Origin: Prevotellaceae bacterium UBA1726 | GTDB taxonomy: Bacteria; Bacteroidota; Bacteroidia; Bacteroidales; Bacteroidaceae | Length of the DNA stretch: 36,082 bases | Reading direction: 5' to 3' | Assembly (NCBI GenBank): GCA_002316005.1 | Contig: DCIM01000048.1 | Coordinates: 1 to 36,082, forward strand | In this document: positions 23,306-32,164 of the stretch, piece by piece | Layout of the letters: each line of letters opens with the position of its first letter | Numbering within the stretch: the stretch's first letter is position 1 | The notes under the pieces: model-generated | What the model was told of the DNA's origin: nothing | The model's input: only the letters and a program-made list of their open reading frames with translations | Database searches by the model: none | Program-made: the position numbers and the translations under genes

Positions 23306-26300
23306 TTCTACTATAATACCGAACTCGGAACCGCCGGCGTAGTCGCGGGCGTTCTGACTGCTGAGACAATAGAAACGGATGTAACGAGCCTTCACAGGAG
23401 CAGGGAAGAACACTTTCTGCTTGTTGTACTTGCCCTTAGGGAACTCGCCGTCAACGATTGCCTCGCCCCAGTTCTGTCCGTCGTTGCTGACGAAAATCTG
23501 ATAGTGCTTCACATTGGCATAGTCGCCGTCAGCGATAGGCAGATAACTGATACCTTTTATCAACTGCTGTTCACCGGCATCGAAATCAACCCAATGAGGG
23601 AACTGAGCCACGGTGACGCCATAGGCAGTAATCCATGTTGACTCAGGGTCACCATCGACCAGGTTCTCAGCCTCGCCCCAATCCGGTTCTATGCTACTTG
23701 CATATACCACCTTCAGCGGAGCCTTCTTTATGATAGGGTCAGTCACAGAAGGCTTCTCCTGAGAGAAATTTACCATTGAACGAGTGGTGAGGCTCTCATC
23801 ATTATCGCCTCTTACTGGACGAATCATAAAGGCAAAGTTTGTTGCTGTCGCCTTCACACGGTCCTCCATCAGCGGACCGCCCTGACCGCATGAGTTACCA
23901 CCCAATCCGTTCACCTTCGCATCGAGATGGAGGTATGTGCCATCCGACTCAGGGAGTTGGTAAGGATGCTCTGCCTCAGCCAAAGCAACATCCGAATAAG
24001 GAAGACAACTGCCAGCACCTTTTGACTCCAGTACAAACTGCAAACCGTTGCCGCTTGCATCAGTCAATGAGCACCATTTCATATCCTCGCGGTTTGCCAT
24101 ATCCTGTGGACGAGGGAACGGTTCAAACTGCTCAGCCACGGTTGAGTGGTAGATTCCGTGGAACGACCCCGAGCAGCGGTCGTTGTAGTTGTTGCGAGGT
24201 CCACGGCCGTAATAAGTGTACTCACCGAGCGACTTATCCAGTTTCAAGGCATATCCCAAGCGAGCCATGTAATGGTCGGGTTCGTTAGAGTAGATGCCGC
24301 TCTGGAGTTCCACCGAACCGTCGTAATGCACAAGCCAACACTGCTTAGCGTGGATGACAAAGTCCTCGACAGCCTGATACTCGACATCGTATTTGATGCT
24401 TATTCCGAACAGAGTCTTCTTTACTATTGGCTTTGATGTAGCCTTGCACTCCATACGCTGCAATCCATCGTTATTCCACGATGTGCGGGCACCACCCCAG
24501 TTGTCGTTGTCAACAGGAGCGCGGTAGCCATTGAACTGAGGACCATTGCCCGGAGTGATATATTCCTTGCCATCATAGATGAGGCTGCTGATAGTACCTG
24601 TCTGGTTGTCGAACTTCACAGAGAAGGCATCACCCGTGACAGCCACTTCGTCCTTGCTCTTCTTGTATTTTATTTTGGCGTAAACTATTCCAATTACCAT
24701 CTGGCGCGATTTTACATACAGTTCCTCTTCGGCCTGAATGAATCCCTTCTTTGCCCAAGGCATATCCTTTGCAAGGCGGAACTGAACGCGCACATAATAC
24801 TCAGACTCTTTGTCGAGCGAATCGTAATCGTAAGGGATGCGATACTGCTGCTTCTGGCGAGGACCGAGAATGTTCTTCGCACCAACGAACTCATGGTGCA
24901 CATCGCCCTGCTGAACACCGTCTTTGTAGAGCGTCCAAGTCATCTCCACATCCTTCATTGGCGAGAAGTAGTTCTTGTTGAACACCTCAATGGTGCCGTT
25001 CCTTTCGTCAAGCATGCGGACACCATAATACTGATACACCTTCTTCACCTCCTCGAACTCCGCTTTTGGAGTGTGGTCGGGGTAGAGGATACCGTTCATG
25101 CAGAAGGTGCCGCTGTTTGGCTTGTCACCGAAGTCACCGCCATACGCCATATAGCGAGTGCCGTCCTTGGTATAGTTCCACAGAGCCTGGTCGACCCAGT
25201 CCCAGATGGCACCGCCACAGAAGAAGTTTGTGCTTTCGATAGCCTCCCAATAGTCCTCGAGGTTTCCACCCGCATTACCCATGGAGTGAGCATATTCCGA
25301 GATGTGGAATGGATACTTGATGTCCTTCATCTCGCCCTTCACCGCCTCGCGCATCCAACCGATTGAAGGGTATTGGTTTGAACCCATATCCACGATGTCG
25401 TTGTTGCGCTCATACTGCACCGGACGGGTGGCGTCAAACTCGTGCAGAGCGGCATAGGCGTCCACGAAGTTCTTGCCCGGACCAGCCTCGTTGCCCAACG
25501 ACCAGATGACAATCGAAGGGGCGTTCACATGAGCATGAGCCGACTCCATGACACGGGCGATATGGGCATTGCGGAACTCAGGCACATGACTCAGCGAAGC
25601 CTCGCCGTAGTAGTATTCGTGACTCTCGATGTTCGCCTCGTCCTCAAGATAGATGCCGTATTTGTCGCAGGCATAGAACCAGAACGGGTCGTTCGAATAG
25701 TGAGATGTACGCACGTGGTTGATGTTTCCGCGGTGCATGAGCATTATCTCATCGAGAATCTGCTCGTGGGTGATGGTGTTACCCGTGGCGAGGTTTATCT
25801 CCTGACGGTTCACGCCCTTCAGTTTCACCGGTTTGCCGTTGATGTAATAGTAGCGGCCGGCCAATCCGAACTCATCCTCCGAGGCTGGGGTATCGCGAAT
25901 CTCCACCTTGCGTACACCGAAATAGGTGGAGAAGGTCTCCAACGCATTGCCGTTCTTGTCCTTCAGTTCTCCCACGAGGACATAGCGATGAGGTGCTTCG
26001 CTGCTCCACAGACGGGCATCAGGGATGGTGATGTCGGTGGTGATGTATGCCTCGTTTTGAGTGTCGATGCTGCCCACCGCTTGAGTGATGTTCTGCAATC
26101 CCTCTACAGGGCTGTTCTCATCCTCGTAGAGTTTGCACTGATAGACGCTGTACGAAAGACTCAGGTTCTGCTGCTTCTTCGGGAGGAGATTCTTCAGATA
26201 CGCCTCAACATGGACGGTCCCCGCCTTCTCGTCGGTGGTGCGGACAATGATGTCGCGTGCCTGGACTTTCGACTTTGCCGTCAGCGATACCGAGCGGTAG

Positions 26301-27091
26301 ATGCCCGGCAGACGCCACATGTCCTGTGCCTCAAGGAACGAACCGTCGCTGTTGCGGAACACCTCCACAGCCAAAATGTTCTCGCCCTCGGGGTTGAGGT
26401 AAGGAGTGATGTCGAACTGCGCCGTTGTGCGCGAGTTCTTCGAGAAACCGATGTAACGACCGTTGATGAACAGGTAGAAGAACGAGTTTACGCCGTCGAA
26501 GTTGATATAGACCTCCTTGCCTTCCCAGTTCGTCGGCACAGTGAACGAGCGCATGTAGGTGCCCACCTCGTTGCGATGCTTGTAGGTGGTCCAGTCCTCT
26601 TTCGGCTCGCGCATCACACCGCCACGCCAGTCGCCCACTTCCACTTTGTGCTGGAAGATTACAGGCTGGTTGCAGTAGATTGGTACTCCGTATTTCAGCG
26701 AACCGTCTTTCTGTATGCCTTGCACATTCCAGCAGCCAGGAACGGTGATGTCGTCCCAGTCCTCGGGCATGCGATGGAAAGAAATCGAATCTGGTCGCTC
26801 GTCAGGATTTGGAACCCAATGGAATTTCCATGTGCCATTGAGACTTTTCCAGTAGCGGCTGTTATATGGCAGCACCTCGCGCGCCTCGTCCTTCGAGGCG
26901 AAGTCGAAGAACCACGCATGTGGCTGTTCCTTGTTCAGGGCCAGGAACTCAGGGTCTTCCCATTCCTTGTTGGAATAGTAGCGCGGAGTGTCGTAGACAT
27001 AACCCTCGAGAGGTTTGTATTGAGCGTAAACAGACTGCATTCCCGTTGCGAGGAACGCGATGATGATGAGTTTTGTCCAATGCTTTGCCAT
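23303..27091 (-). CDS. GH2 beta-galactosidase (LacZ-type) with C-terminal CBM32
   Basis: A 1262-residue secreted retaining beta-galactosidase. The signal peptide spans about 1-23 (GMQSVYA before QYKPLEG). Domains in order: sugar-binding jelly roll (about 65-270, ending EAQDMWRLPGIYRSV), immunoglobulin-like domain, GH2 barrel, and the LacZ domain 4/small-chain region (about 750-1080). Acid/base Glu535 is in WSLGNEAGPG and nucleophile Glu599 is in HISEYAHSMGN. A discoidin/CBM32-like domain (about 1120-1262) ends the protein. It starts 5 bp after the stop of the CxxCH lipoprotein and is followed by GH31 and a sulfatase, so it is the third gene of a five-gene unit. It would remove terminal beta-galactose from host-type glycans; the linkage cannot be read from sequence. 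Confidence 0.95.
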   Translation of the reverse strand: MAKHWTKLIIIAFLATGMQSVYAQYKPLEGYVYDTPRYYSNKEWEDPEFLALNKEQPHAWFFDFASKDEAREVLPYNSRYWKSLNGTWKFHWVPNPDERPDSISFHRMPEDWDDITVPGCWNVQGIQKDGSLKYGVPIYCNQPVIFQHKVEVGDWRGGVMREPKEDWTTYKHRNEVGTYMRSFTVPTNWEGKEVYINFDGVNSFFYLFINGRYIGFSKNSRTTAQFDITPYLNPEGENILAVEVFRNSDGSFLEAQDMWRLPGIYRSVSLTAKSKVQARDIIVRTTDEKAGTVHVEAYLKNLLPKKQQNLSLSYSVYQCKLYEDENSPVEGLQNITQAVGSIDTQNEAYITTDITIPDARLWSSEAPHRYVLVGELKDKNGNALETFSTYFGVRKVEIRDTPASEDEFGLAGRYYYINGKPVKLKGVNRQEINLATGNTITHEQILDEIMLMHRGNINHVRTSHYSNDPFWFYACDKYGIYLEDEANIESHEYYYGEASLSHVPEFRNAHIARVMESAHAHVNAPSIVIWSLGNEAGPGKNFVDAYAALHEFDATRPVQYERNNDIVDMGSNQYPSIGWMREAVKGEMKDIKYPFHISEYAHSMGNAGGNLEDYWEAIESTNFFCGGAIWDWVDQALWNYTKDGTRYMAYGGDFGDKPNSGTFCMNGILYPDHTPKAEFEEVKKVYQYYGVRMLDERNGTIEVFNKNYFSPMKDVEMTWTLYKDGVQQGDVHHEFVGAKNILGPRQKQQYRIPYDYDSLDKESEYYVRVQFRLAKDMPWAKKGFIQAEEELYVKSRQMVIGIVYAKIKYKKSKDEVAVTGDAFSVKFDNQTGTISSLIYDGKEYITPGNGPQFNGYRAPVDNDNWGGARTSWNNDGLQRMECKATSKPIVKKTLFGISIKYDVEYQAVEDFVIHAKQCWLVHYDGSVELQSGIYSNEPDHYMARLGYALKLDKSLGEYTYYGRGPRNNYNDRCSGSFHGIYHSTVAEQFEPFPRPQDMANREDMKWCSLTDASGNGLQFVLESKGAGSCLPYSDVALAEAEHPYQLPESDGTYLHLDAKVNGLGGNSCGQGGPLMEDRVKATATNFAFMIRPVRGDNDESLTTRSMVNFSQEKPSVTDPIIKKAPLKVVYASSIEPDWGEAENLVDGDPESTWITAYGVTVAQFPHWVDFDAGEQQLIKGISYLPIADGDYANVKHYQIFVSNDGQNWGEAIVDGEFPKGKYNKQKVFFPAPVKARYIRFYCLSSQNARDYAGGSEFGIIVE

Positions 27092-27096
27092 AGTTC

Positions 27097-28563
27097 TTAT
27101 CGTTTTTCGGTGGCTCGTTGTGCCTCTTGTATATTTATTGCATTAATGATTTCTTTCCCGTTGGCTATTTCGCCTTTGACGAGTTCTGGTATGTTGAATG
27201 TACGGGTGAAGTTGTTATAGAATTGCGGATTCTCCTGAGGAAGGAGGAAAGGACGCGATACTTTGCCCGTGGTAGAATCGAAATGAGCAATGAAAGGACG
27301 AGCCCACAAGCCATCCATTCGCTTACTGCTGAACACAAACCACTCACCGTTTGATGACCATGAGTGGTAACTGTCCACATCGTTACTGTTCACTTCGGTC
27401 ATTAGTCTTGTTTCGCCAGTAGCAATGTTCAAAAGCCAGAGATCTGCTTCTGCATGCCAGATGGAGAAGTTACCATAGTCGGATTGTGTGTAGATGAGCC
27501 ATTTGCCGTCAGGAGAAACGCGAGGGAAAGAAACGGAATGTCCTTCCTTCGGAGCATCAACAATGCAGCGGAGATTGCACAAACGATGATTCTGCACATC
27601 AAAATCAATTGCATATAATCCGTAACGGATACTATCCAAAGGCATTCCTTCCTTATAGGCATCTGCACGACAGAAATAAATGGTCTTTCCATCGGGCGTG
27701 AAGCAAGGGAATGTCTCCATGTATTTGTCACCAAAGACGAGCGAGTCTGTGAAAGTCTCGTTCTTCTCAACATCATAGACAATGAGGTCGGATGCAAAAT
27801 CGCTCACCTCTATTTTCTTCTTTCCTGCCTGATGGAAATACTGGTGGACATCATTGCTACTAAAGACGATATAACGGCCATCGGCCGACCAATAAGGATA
27901 AGTGCCACCACGAGGGTAAGACTCCGGTTGAGGGTTCACCTTATTTATATTACCATCACGCGCAATAATTGTTCCTCCCGATTTTCCACGCACATGAAGC
28001 ATCATTGTCTTTGAATCGCGATTGGCGAAAGAATGGCAGTTGACACATTGCCCACCGAAATCCTTGTTCTCTACGATTGCTGTCTCCTCAAAGGATGTGA
28101 GGTTGCGCTGATAGATTCCCATCTCGTCCCAGAACTCATACCCCGGATAGAGTAGGCGATAGGCAAGGACTGGGTCGATATCTGAATTCGCAACATTATT
28201 AATGATGTCCTTATACTGAATCCATTTACCTTCTTGCTCCAAAAGAACTCGAATAAAAATATCCTTCCCCTTTGCCTTTTCAAGAAGCGAATGCCACTCA
28301 TCGATAGGAATGCTGATGATGCTGTCGGTACTGCTAATCATTATTGGTACATCATCTCCACAACCGATTATAGCCTCATAGGCAGAAGCCGATTCGTGGA
28401 TCTCAAAGTTTATTGGTGCAATGTTCGCTGGCAGAGTGATGCCCGAATAATCAGGGAAGATGCGAGGAGTTTTGTCGCATATTTCGTCAGCCTCATGGAA
28501 CGGAGAACAAGCGGAGAGGCACAGCAACAAAATTGCTGCGAGCGAAACAAATACTTTATTCAT
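27097..28563 (-). CDS. Beta-propeller (TolB/WD40-like) lipoprotein with a CxxCH haem-type motif
   Basis: A 488-residue lipoprotein (MNKVFVSLAAILLLCLSAC, lipid Cys19). Residues 20-165 form an N-terminal domain, then comes a single cytochrome-c-like motif, CVNCH (Cys173, Cys176, His177). After it lie about four blades of PD40/TolB type: YWSADGRYIVFSS, CFTPDGKTIYFCR, RVSPDGKWLIYTQ and SWSSNGEWFVFSS. Genes of this kind are sometimes annotated in Bacteroidota as cytochrome c biosynthesis protein, but it may simply bind haem or a metal, or use the cysteines structurally. It overlaps the DUF6057-like gene by 8 bases (ATGAATAA), indicating translational coupling, and is followed by GH2 after 5 bp. 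Its role in glycan use is unknown. Confidence 0.87.
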   Translation of the reverse strand: MNKVFVSLAAILLLCLSACSPFHEADEICDKTPRIFPDYSGITLPANIAPINFEIHESASAYEAIIGCGDDVPIMISSTDSIISIPIDEWHSLLEKAKGKDIFIRVLLEQEGKWIQYKDIINNVANSDIDPVLAYRLLYPGYEFWDEMGIYQRNLTSFEETAIVENKDFGGQCVNCHSFANRDSKTMMLHVRGKSGGTIIARDGNINKVNPQPESYPRGGTYPYWSADGRYIVFSSNDVHQYFHQAGKKKIEVSDFASDLIVYDVEKNETFTDSLVFGDKYMETFPCFTPDGKTIYFCRADAYKEGMPLDSIRYGLYAIDFDVQNHRLCNLRCIVDAPKEGHSVSFPRVSPDGKWLIYTQSDYGNFSIWHAEADLWLLNIATGETRLMTEVNSNDVDSYHSWSSNGEWFVFSSKRMDGLWARPFIAHFDSTTGKVSRPFLLPQENPQFYNNFTRTFNIPELVKGEIANGKEIINAINIQEAQRATEKR

Positions 28564-29884
28564 TCTGAGCCTCCTTTCCTTCGTTGTTTTCGTTTTGACT
28601 ATGGTAGTTCAATGCCTCCGTGAAGGTTTGTGGAATCTCCTCATAGAAGTCCTTTGCCCGAGGATACCATTTTGCAAAGTCATCAAGACGATTCTCCAAA
28701 ATAAAACTGCACATCAGGTATTCATACGCCATCTTGTTCTTTGGAGCCTTGCCGAGGAGATATTCTAAGTTAGGAGTAAGTTCTGTTGGCTGCATGAACT
28801 CAGCAGGTTTGTCTTCAATATCCTTCATAGGATTTTGCAATCCCTCTATCTCTCCATTCTTCAGACAAGACTCAAGGCGAGAGGCTTCAGAGCGATAGAA
28901 AAGCGACTGTTTCAGGATATTGATGAATCGCTGAGCCACCTGTGGGCGGTTATCGGCAATGTTGTATCGTGCAAGGTTGATGAGATGAGGAGCAGTCTCT
29001 CCCCAAACCACCATTGACTCAAATTCCCAACGCTCTGCAATACTGATGAGTCCCAATTGCTCATAAAGCAGATAGCCATATTCGCAGTATTCACGACTAC
29101 CATCCCAAGCAAGATACAAGCCCTTTGGACCTATTGCCTGAGCATATGGCATTATTCCATTGGCAAGACAGCCTTCATTGTAGAGGGCAAGGGCATAGTA
29201 ATATGACATCATGTTGTTCGCCATACCCGTAAGGAAGAAGTTTTCCGTGTAATGGCGAACCTTATCCCAGTTGCCTTGCTTTGCCAAATGACTTACAAGA
29301 AGCAGTCTTCGTTCGTTGTAGTTGTATTTCTTCCAGAAATAGAAATATCCGCTAATAGCATAAACCGCAATGAGGATAGTAGCAAGAATCGTTACTCTCA
29401 CGCTTGCCTGCTTTCGAGGTTTTGCTTTGAAAAGAACTCTGATGAAACAACAAATGACAAGTGCGAAAGCAACAACAAGGAAAGCACCAACGAGATGCTC
29501 AAGCGGATGTTCTGTAGTTGTAGTGTAAAGGAATGCAATTAGCGAGACGAGAACTCCCAATTGCAAGTAGTCTCTGCCAATGAGTTTTTCCATCATCTTC
29601 CTAATCATCACAGAGATGCCAACGAGCATTGCTGCCATGATGATGCTGCCGAGCCAAGGATAATAGAAGAACTGAACGATGAAATCGGTCACTACAGAAA
29701 TCAGTCCATCCCAATGGAGGCGATGACTAAGATATTCGCTTGAGAAACGAAACAGACGATGCTCTTCGTTATAGAAAATGATATGCGAGAGATGTGACTG
29801 GTAGGCGCAGAAATACACTACTGCCAGAACTGCGGCAGTAAGCCAATTCAGATTAAGTCCTTTATAAAACGACGCCTTTTGCAT
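28556..29884 (-). CDS. DUF6057-like integral membrane protein with helical C-terminal domain
   Basis: A 442-residue protein when started at MQKASFYKGLNLNW; an upstream ATG at 29935 would contain the promoter -7 box (29904-29911), so 29884 is chosen. About six membrane helices occupy the first 195 residues (for example WLTAAVLAVVYFCAY, YLQLGVLVSLIAFLY, HLVGAFLVVAFALVICCF, VTILATILIAVYAISGYFYF). The C-terminal 240 residues are soluble and alpha-helical with TPR-like character (WDKVRHYTENFF, YYALALYNEG, RPQVAQRFINILK). I believe it belongs to the uncharacterised Bacteroidota family DUF6057. It is the first gene of the operon leading through the CxxCH lipoprotein to GH2, GH31 and a sulfatase. Coupling to the next gene suggests that the two act together at the membrane. 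Confidence 0.82.
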   Translation of the reverse strand: MQKASFYKGLNLNWLTAAVLAVVYFCAYQSHLSHIIFYNEEHRLFRFSSEYLSHRLHWDGLISVVTDFIVQFFYYPWLGSIIMAAMLVGISVMIRKMMEKLIGRDYLQLGVLVSLIAFLYTTTTEHPLEHLVGAFLVVAFALVICCFIRVLFKAKPRKQASVRVTILATILIAVYAISGYFYFWKKYNYNERRLLLVSHLAKQGNWDKVRHYTENFFLTGMANNMMSYYYALALYNEGCLANGIMPYAQAIGPKGLYLAWDGSREYCEYGYLLYEQLGLISIAERWEFESMVVWGETAPHLINLARYNIADNRPQVAQRFINILKQSLFYRSEASRLESCLKNGEIEGLQNPMKDIEDKPAEFMQPTELTPNLEYLLGKAPKNKMAYEYLMCSFILENRLDDFAKWYPRAKDFYEEIPQTFTEALNYHSQNENNEGKEAQNE

Positions 29885-29903
29885 ATTACCTGCTATTCCT
29901 TTG

Positions 29904-29936
29904 CAAAGATACACATTTTTTTTATTTATCGGCAAT
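29904..29936 (-). promoter_or_regulatory. Promoter of the DUF6057-lipoprotein-GH2-GH31-sulfatase operon
   Basis: On the minus strand, ATTG (a near match to TTTG, complement at 29933-29936), 21 bases, TATCTTTG (complement at 29904-29911). The leader would be only about 10-15 nt. No other good promoter was noticed in the short gaps before the downstream genes. Confidence 0.75.
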
Positions 29937-29978
29937 GTGTATTAAAGTAATTAATACAAAACCGAATTATTTGTGCAT

Positions 29979-30011
29979 AAAAAAGGAGTGCATGGAAAAA
30001 CCATGCACCCC
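29979..30011 (-). terminator. Terminator of the susC-susD operon
   Basis: Read leftward, a perfect 8-bp stem GTGCATGG/CCATGCAC with a TTTTT loop is followed by a T-rich run (CTCCTTTTTT). It lies 35 bases after the susD stop. Confidence 0.88.
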
Positions 30012-30045
30012 GATTATTGTAAGAATTGATAATTCTTTGTGCGAA

Positions 30046-32106
30046 TTACTTCTCTGCCTTACCACCAGCTGATGAAGGCCAGTAGAGGTTCTGATACATT
30101 ACAGATGTAGCAACATCACGATCAGCAGAAGAAAGACGGAGGTCGTTAACACCGAGTGGATAGAGGTAATAAGCCTGGTGCCAGTTACATCCATCATAGA
30201 GCTCGTTGTTGTTGATTACCTTGCTCCATGGACGGAGGTAGTTAGAATCCTGTGCACGAGATACAGAAGCATTACCTGTACCATCAGCAACGAGAGAACC
30301 ATCCTTGTAAACTTCCTCGAAGAAGTACTTAGTATTTGCGTACTGCTCTACCCAGAAGTTCATACCCTCTGGAATCCACTTCTTTGTAAGCATGTTGTCA
30401 TAAGAACGCCAACGAACGAGGTCCATACGACGGAGACCCTCAGAGAAAGTCTCAGCAAGACGCTCACGACGAACATTGTAGAGGAGCTTAGAAACCTGTG
30501 TTGTACCTGAGTAAACACCGAAGTCACCATTACCGCCATCATACTCCTTGTCGAGGTCTGTAGCAGCAACTGTAGCATCAACATCTGTGCTAACACCAGC
30601 ACGAGCACGAAGTGCCTGCCAGTAAGACTTAGCATTAGTGTCGAGTGAACCGTTGAGCTCAACACAAGCCTCCATGTAGTTTACGAGAGCCTCTGCAGTA
30701 CGGAAGACAGGACATGCGTTTGTACCATGCAACTGGTCATTGTCCTGAGTCTGCTGGAAGTCGTAAGAGAAGTACTTACGTGGCTGATAACCTGTTACGC
30801 AACGAACCTCAGCGTTACCACCGATAATGTTTGGATAACCCTTAGCCTGGCTCTCATCCTTTGTGATAGAAGCACCGAAGTACATACCCTTGCTTGGAGC
30901 ATCAGCATCAGTAGCATAGAGACGATAGTCTGACCATACGAAGAGCTGGAGACGCTCGTCACGATCAGCAGTAACCTTTACGAGGTTAGCATCGCCCTGA
31001 TAGCCAGAGTTGTCAGCGTAGATAGGAAGACCGTTCTTCATAACGAATGACTGAACGAAGTTACGTGTGTAACCATCGTTACAACCAATCTGTGTACGGT
31101 AAGGTACATCGTGAGTCAAAGACTGAGCAAGGCTGTACTGCTTCCAGAGAAGAACCTCGTCATAACCAGCGAGAGAAGGTGTTGAATACATTTCGAAATA
31201 CTCGTTCCAACCAGCTGTGATACCAACTGCAGGGTCAAGAGCATGAGAATTTTCTGTAAGGTTTGCAGCATCAGCAACAGGCTTTGCATAAGCCATAGCC
31301 TTGTTGAGGAGAGTCTTTACATGACCATCGATGTCGAATGAACCATTGTTAAATGCAGCACCTGGCCAGTTAGAGTCACCTGGTACACGGCCAGAACCCT
31401 TGTGATACTTCTCAAATGTAGCCTCGAAGAGAGCTACGCGGCTTGCGAATACCTGAGCAGCCTCCTTGTTGATACGCTGTCCGCTGTAAGCAGAACGGGT
31501 TGGGAGGTTAGCGATAGCCTGGTCAAGGTCTTCAAGGATGAAGTCTGCAACCTCTGTACGTGGAGCACGATTAGAAGCACCGATAACAGCATCGTCAGTA
31601 TTGTCAAGAACCTCTTTTACGATAGGTGTGTCACCATACTTAACAAGAAGGTTGAAGTAAGTCATAGCGCGGAGGAAGTGAGCCTCTGCAACAGCAGCCA
31701 ACATAGTAGCGTCTGGTGTCTGGCCCTCACCTTCAACACGGTTGATGATGAAGTTCATAGCGCGTACATTTCCGTAAGGGGTACGGAGAACCTCGCTGTT
31801 ACCTACCTGCCAGTGACCGTCAGCGAAGAGAGTGGTGTTACCATCTGCACCGCTGATGAAGATGTCAGTATTAGCATCAGAACTTGCCATACCATCGTTC
31901 CAACCACCCTGATGATAGAGGTTGGTATAAGGGCCAGTGATGAGACTATTATAATAGTTGTTCATGTAATTTCTTACCTGATCAGCATTCTGATAATAAG
32001 TCTCAGGAGTAATCTGGCTAATAGGATTCATATCAAGTGCATCGTTACAAGATGTAGTGAACATCAAAGTCGCAAGTGCACATCCCAATAATATTTTAGC
32101 TTTCAT
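30046..32106 (-). CDS. susD: SusD/RagB-family surface glycan- or peptide-binding lipoprotein
   Basis: A 686-residue outer-membrane lipoprotein starting MKAKILLGCALATLMFTTSC (lipid Cys20); an ATG 48 bases upstream would displace the signal. SusD proteins cap the SusC channel and capture substrate outside the cell. Family features are the N-terminal DALDMNPISQITPETYYQNADQVRNYMNN segment, the helix RAMTYFNLLVKYGDTPIVKEV, and the C-terminal NVRRERLAETFSEGLRRMDLVRW signature of SusD/RagB. It is longer than many SusD proteins (commonly 500-600). It begins 58 bp after the susC stop and is followed by a terminator, with no SusE/F-like gene. The name reflects the family; the substrate is unknown. Confidence 0.93.
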   Translation of the reverse strand: MKAKILLGCALATLMFTTSCNDALDMNPISQITPETYYQNADQVRNYMNNYYNSLITGPYTNLYHQGGWNDGMASSDANTDIFISGADGNTTLFADGHWQVGNSEVLRTPYGNVRAMNFIINRVEGEGQTPDATMLAAVAEAHFLRAMTYFNLLVKYGDTPIVKEVLDNTDDAVIGASNRAPRTEVADFILEDLDQAIANLPTRSAYSGQRINKEAAQVFASRVALFEATFEKYHKGSGRVPGDSNWPGAAFNNGSFDIDGHVKTLLNKAMAYAKPVADAANLTENSHALDPAVGITAGWNEYFEMYSTPSLAGYDEVLLWKQYSLAQSLTHDVPYRTQIGCNDGYTRNFVQSFVMKNGLPIYADNSGYQGDANLVKVTADRDERLQLFVWSDYRLYATDADAPSKGMYFGASITKDESQAKGYPNIIGGNAEVRCVTGYQPRKYFSYDFQQTQDNDQLHGTNACPVFRTAEALVNYMEACVELNGSLDTNAKSYWQALRARAGVSTDVDATVAATDLDKEYDGGNGDFGVYSGTTQVSKLLYNVRRERLAETFSEGLRRMDLVRWRSYDNMLTKKWIPEGMNFWVEQYANTKYFFEEVYKDGSLVADGTGNASVSRAQDSNYLRPWSKVINNNELYDGCNWHQAYYLYPLGVNDLRLSSADRDVATSVMYQNLYWPSSAGGKAEK

Positions 32107-32164
32107 ATTATATACTGTTTTTTTTATAATGTTGTAATTTCTATTGTTTTGCACTTAGTACGAA

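Noticed and set aside
25442..27220. A 592-codon open frame on the plus strand opposite the GH2 gene
   Set aside because: It lies wholly antisense to a well-recognised GH2 gene, has no known domain, an odd composition rich in Val/Arg/His, and no promoter box. It is a by-product of codon bias in the true gene.
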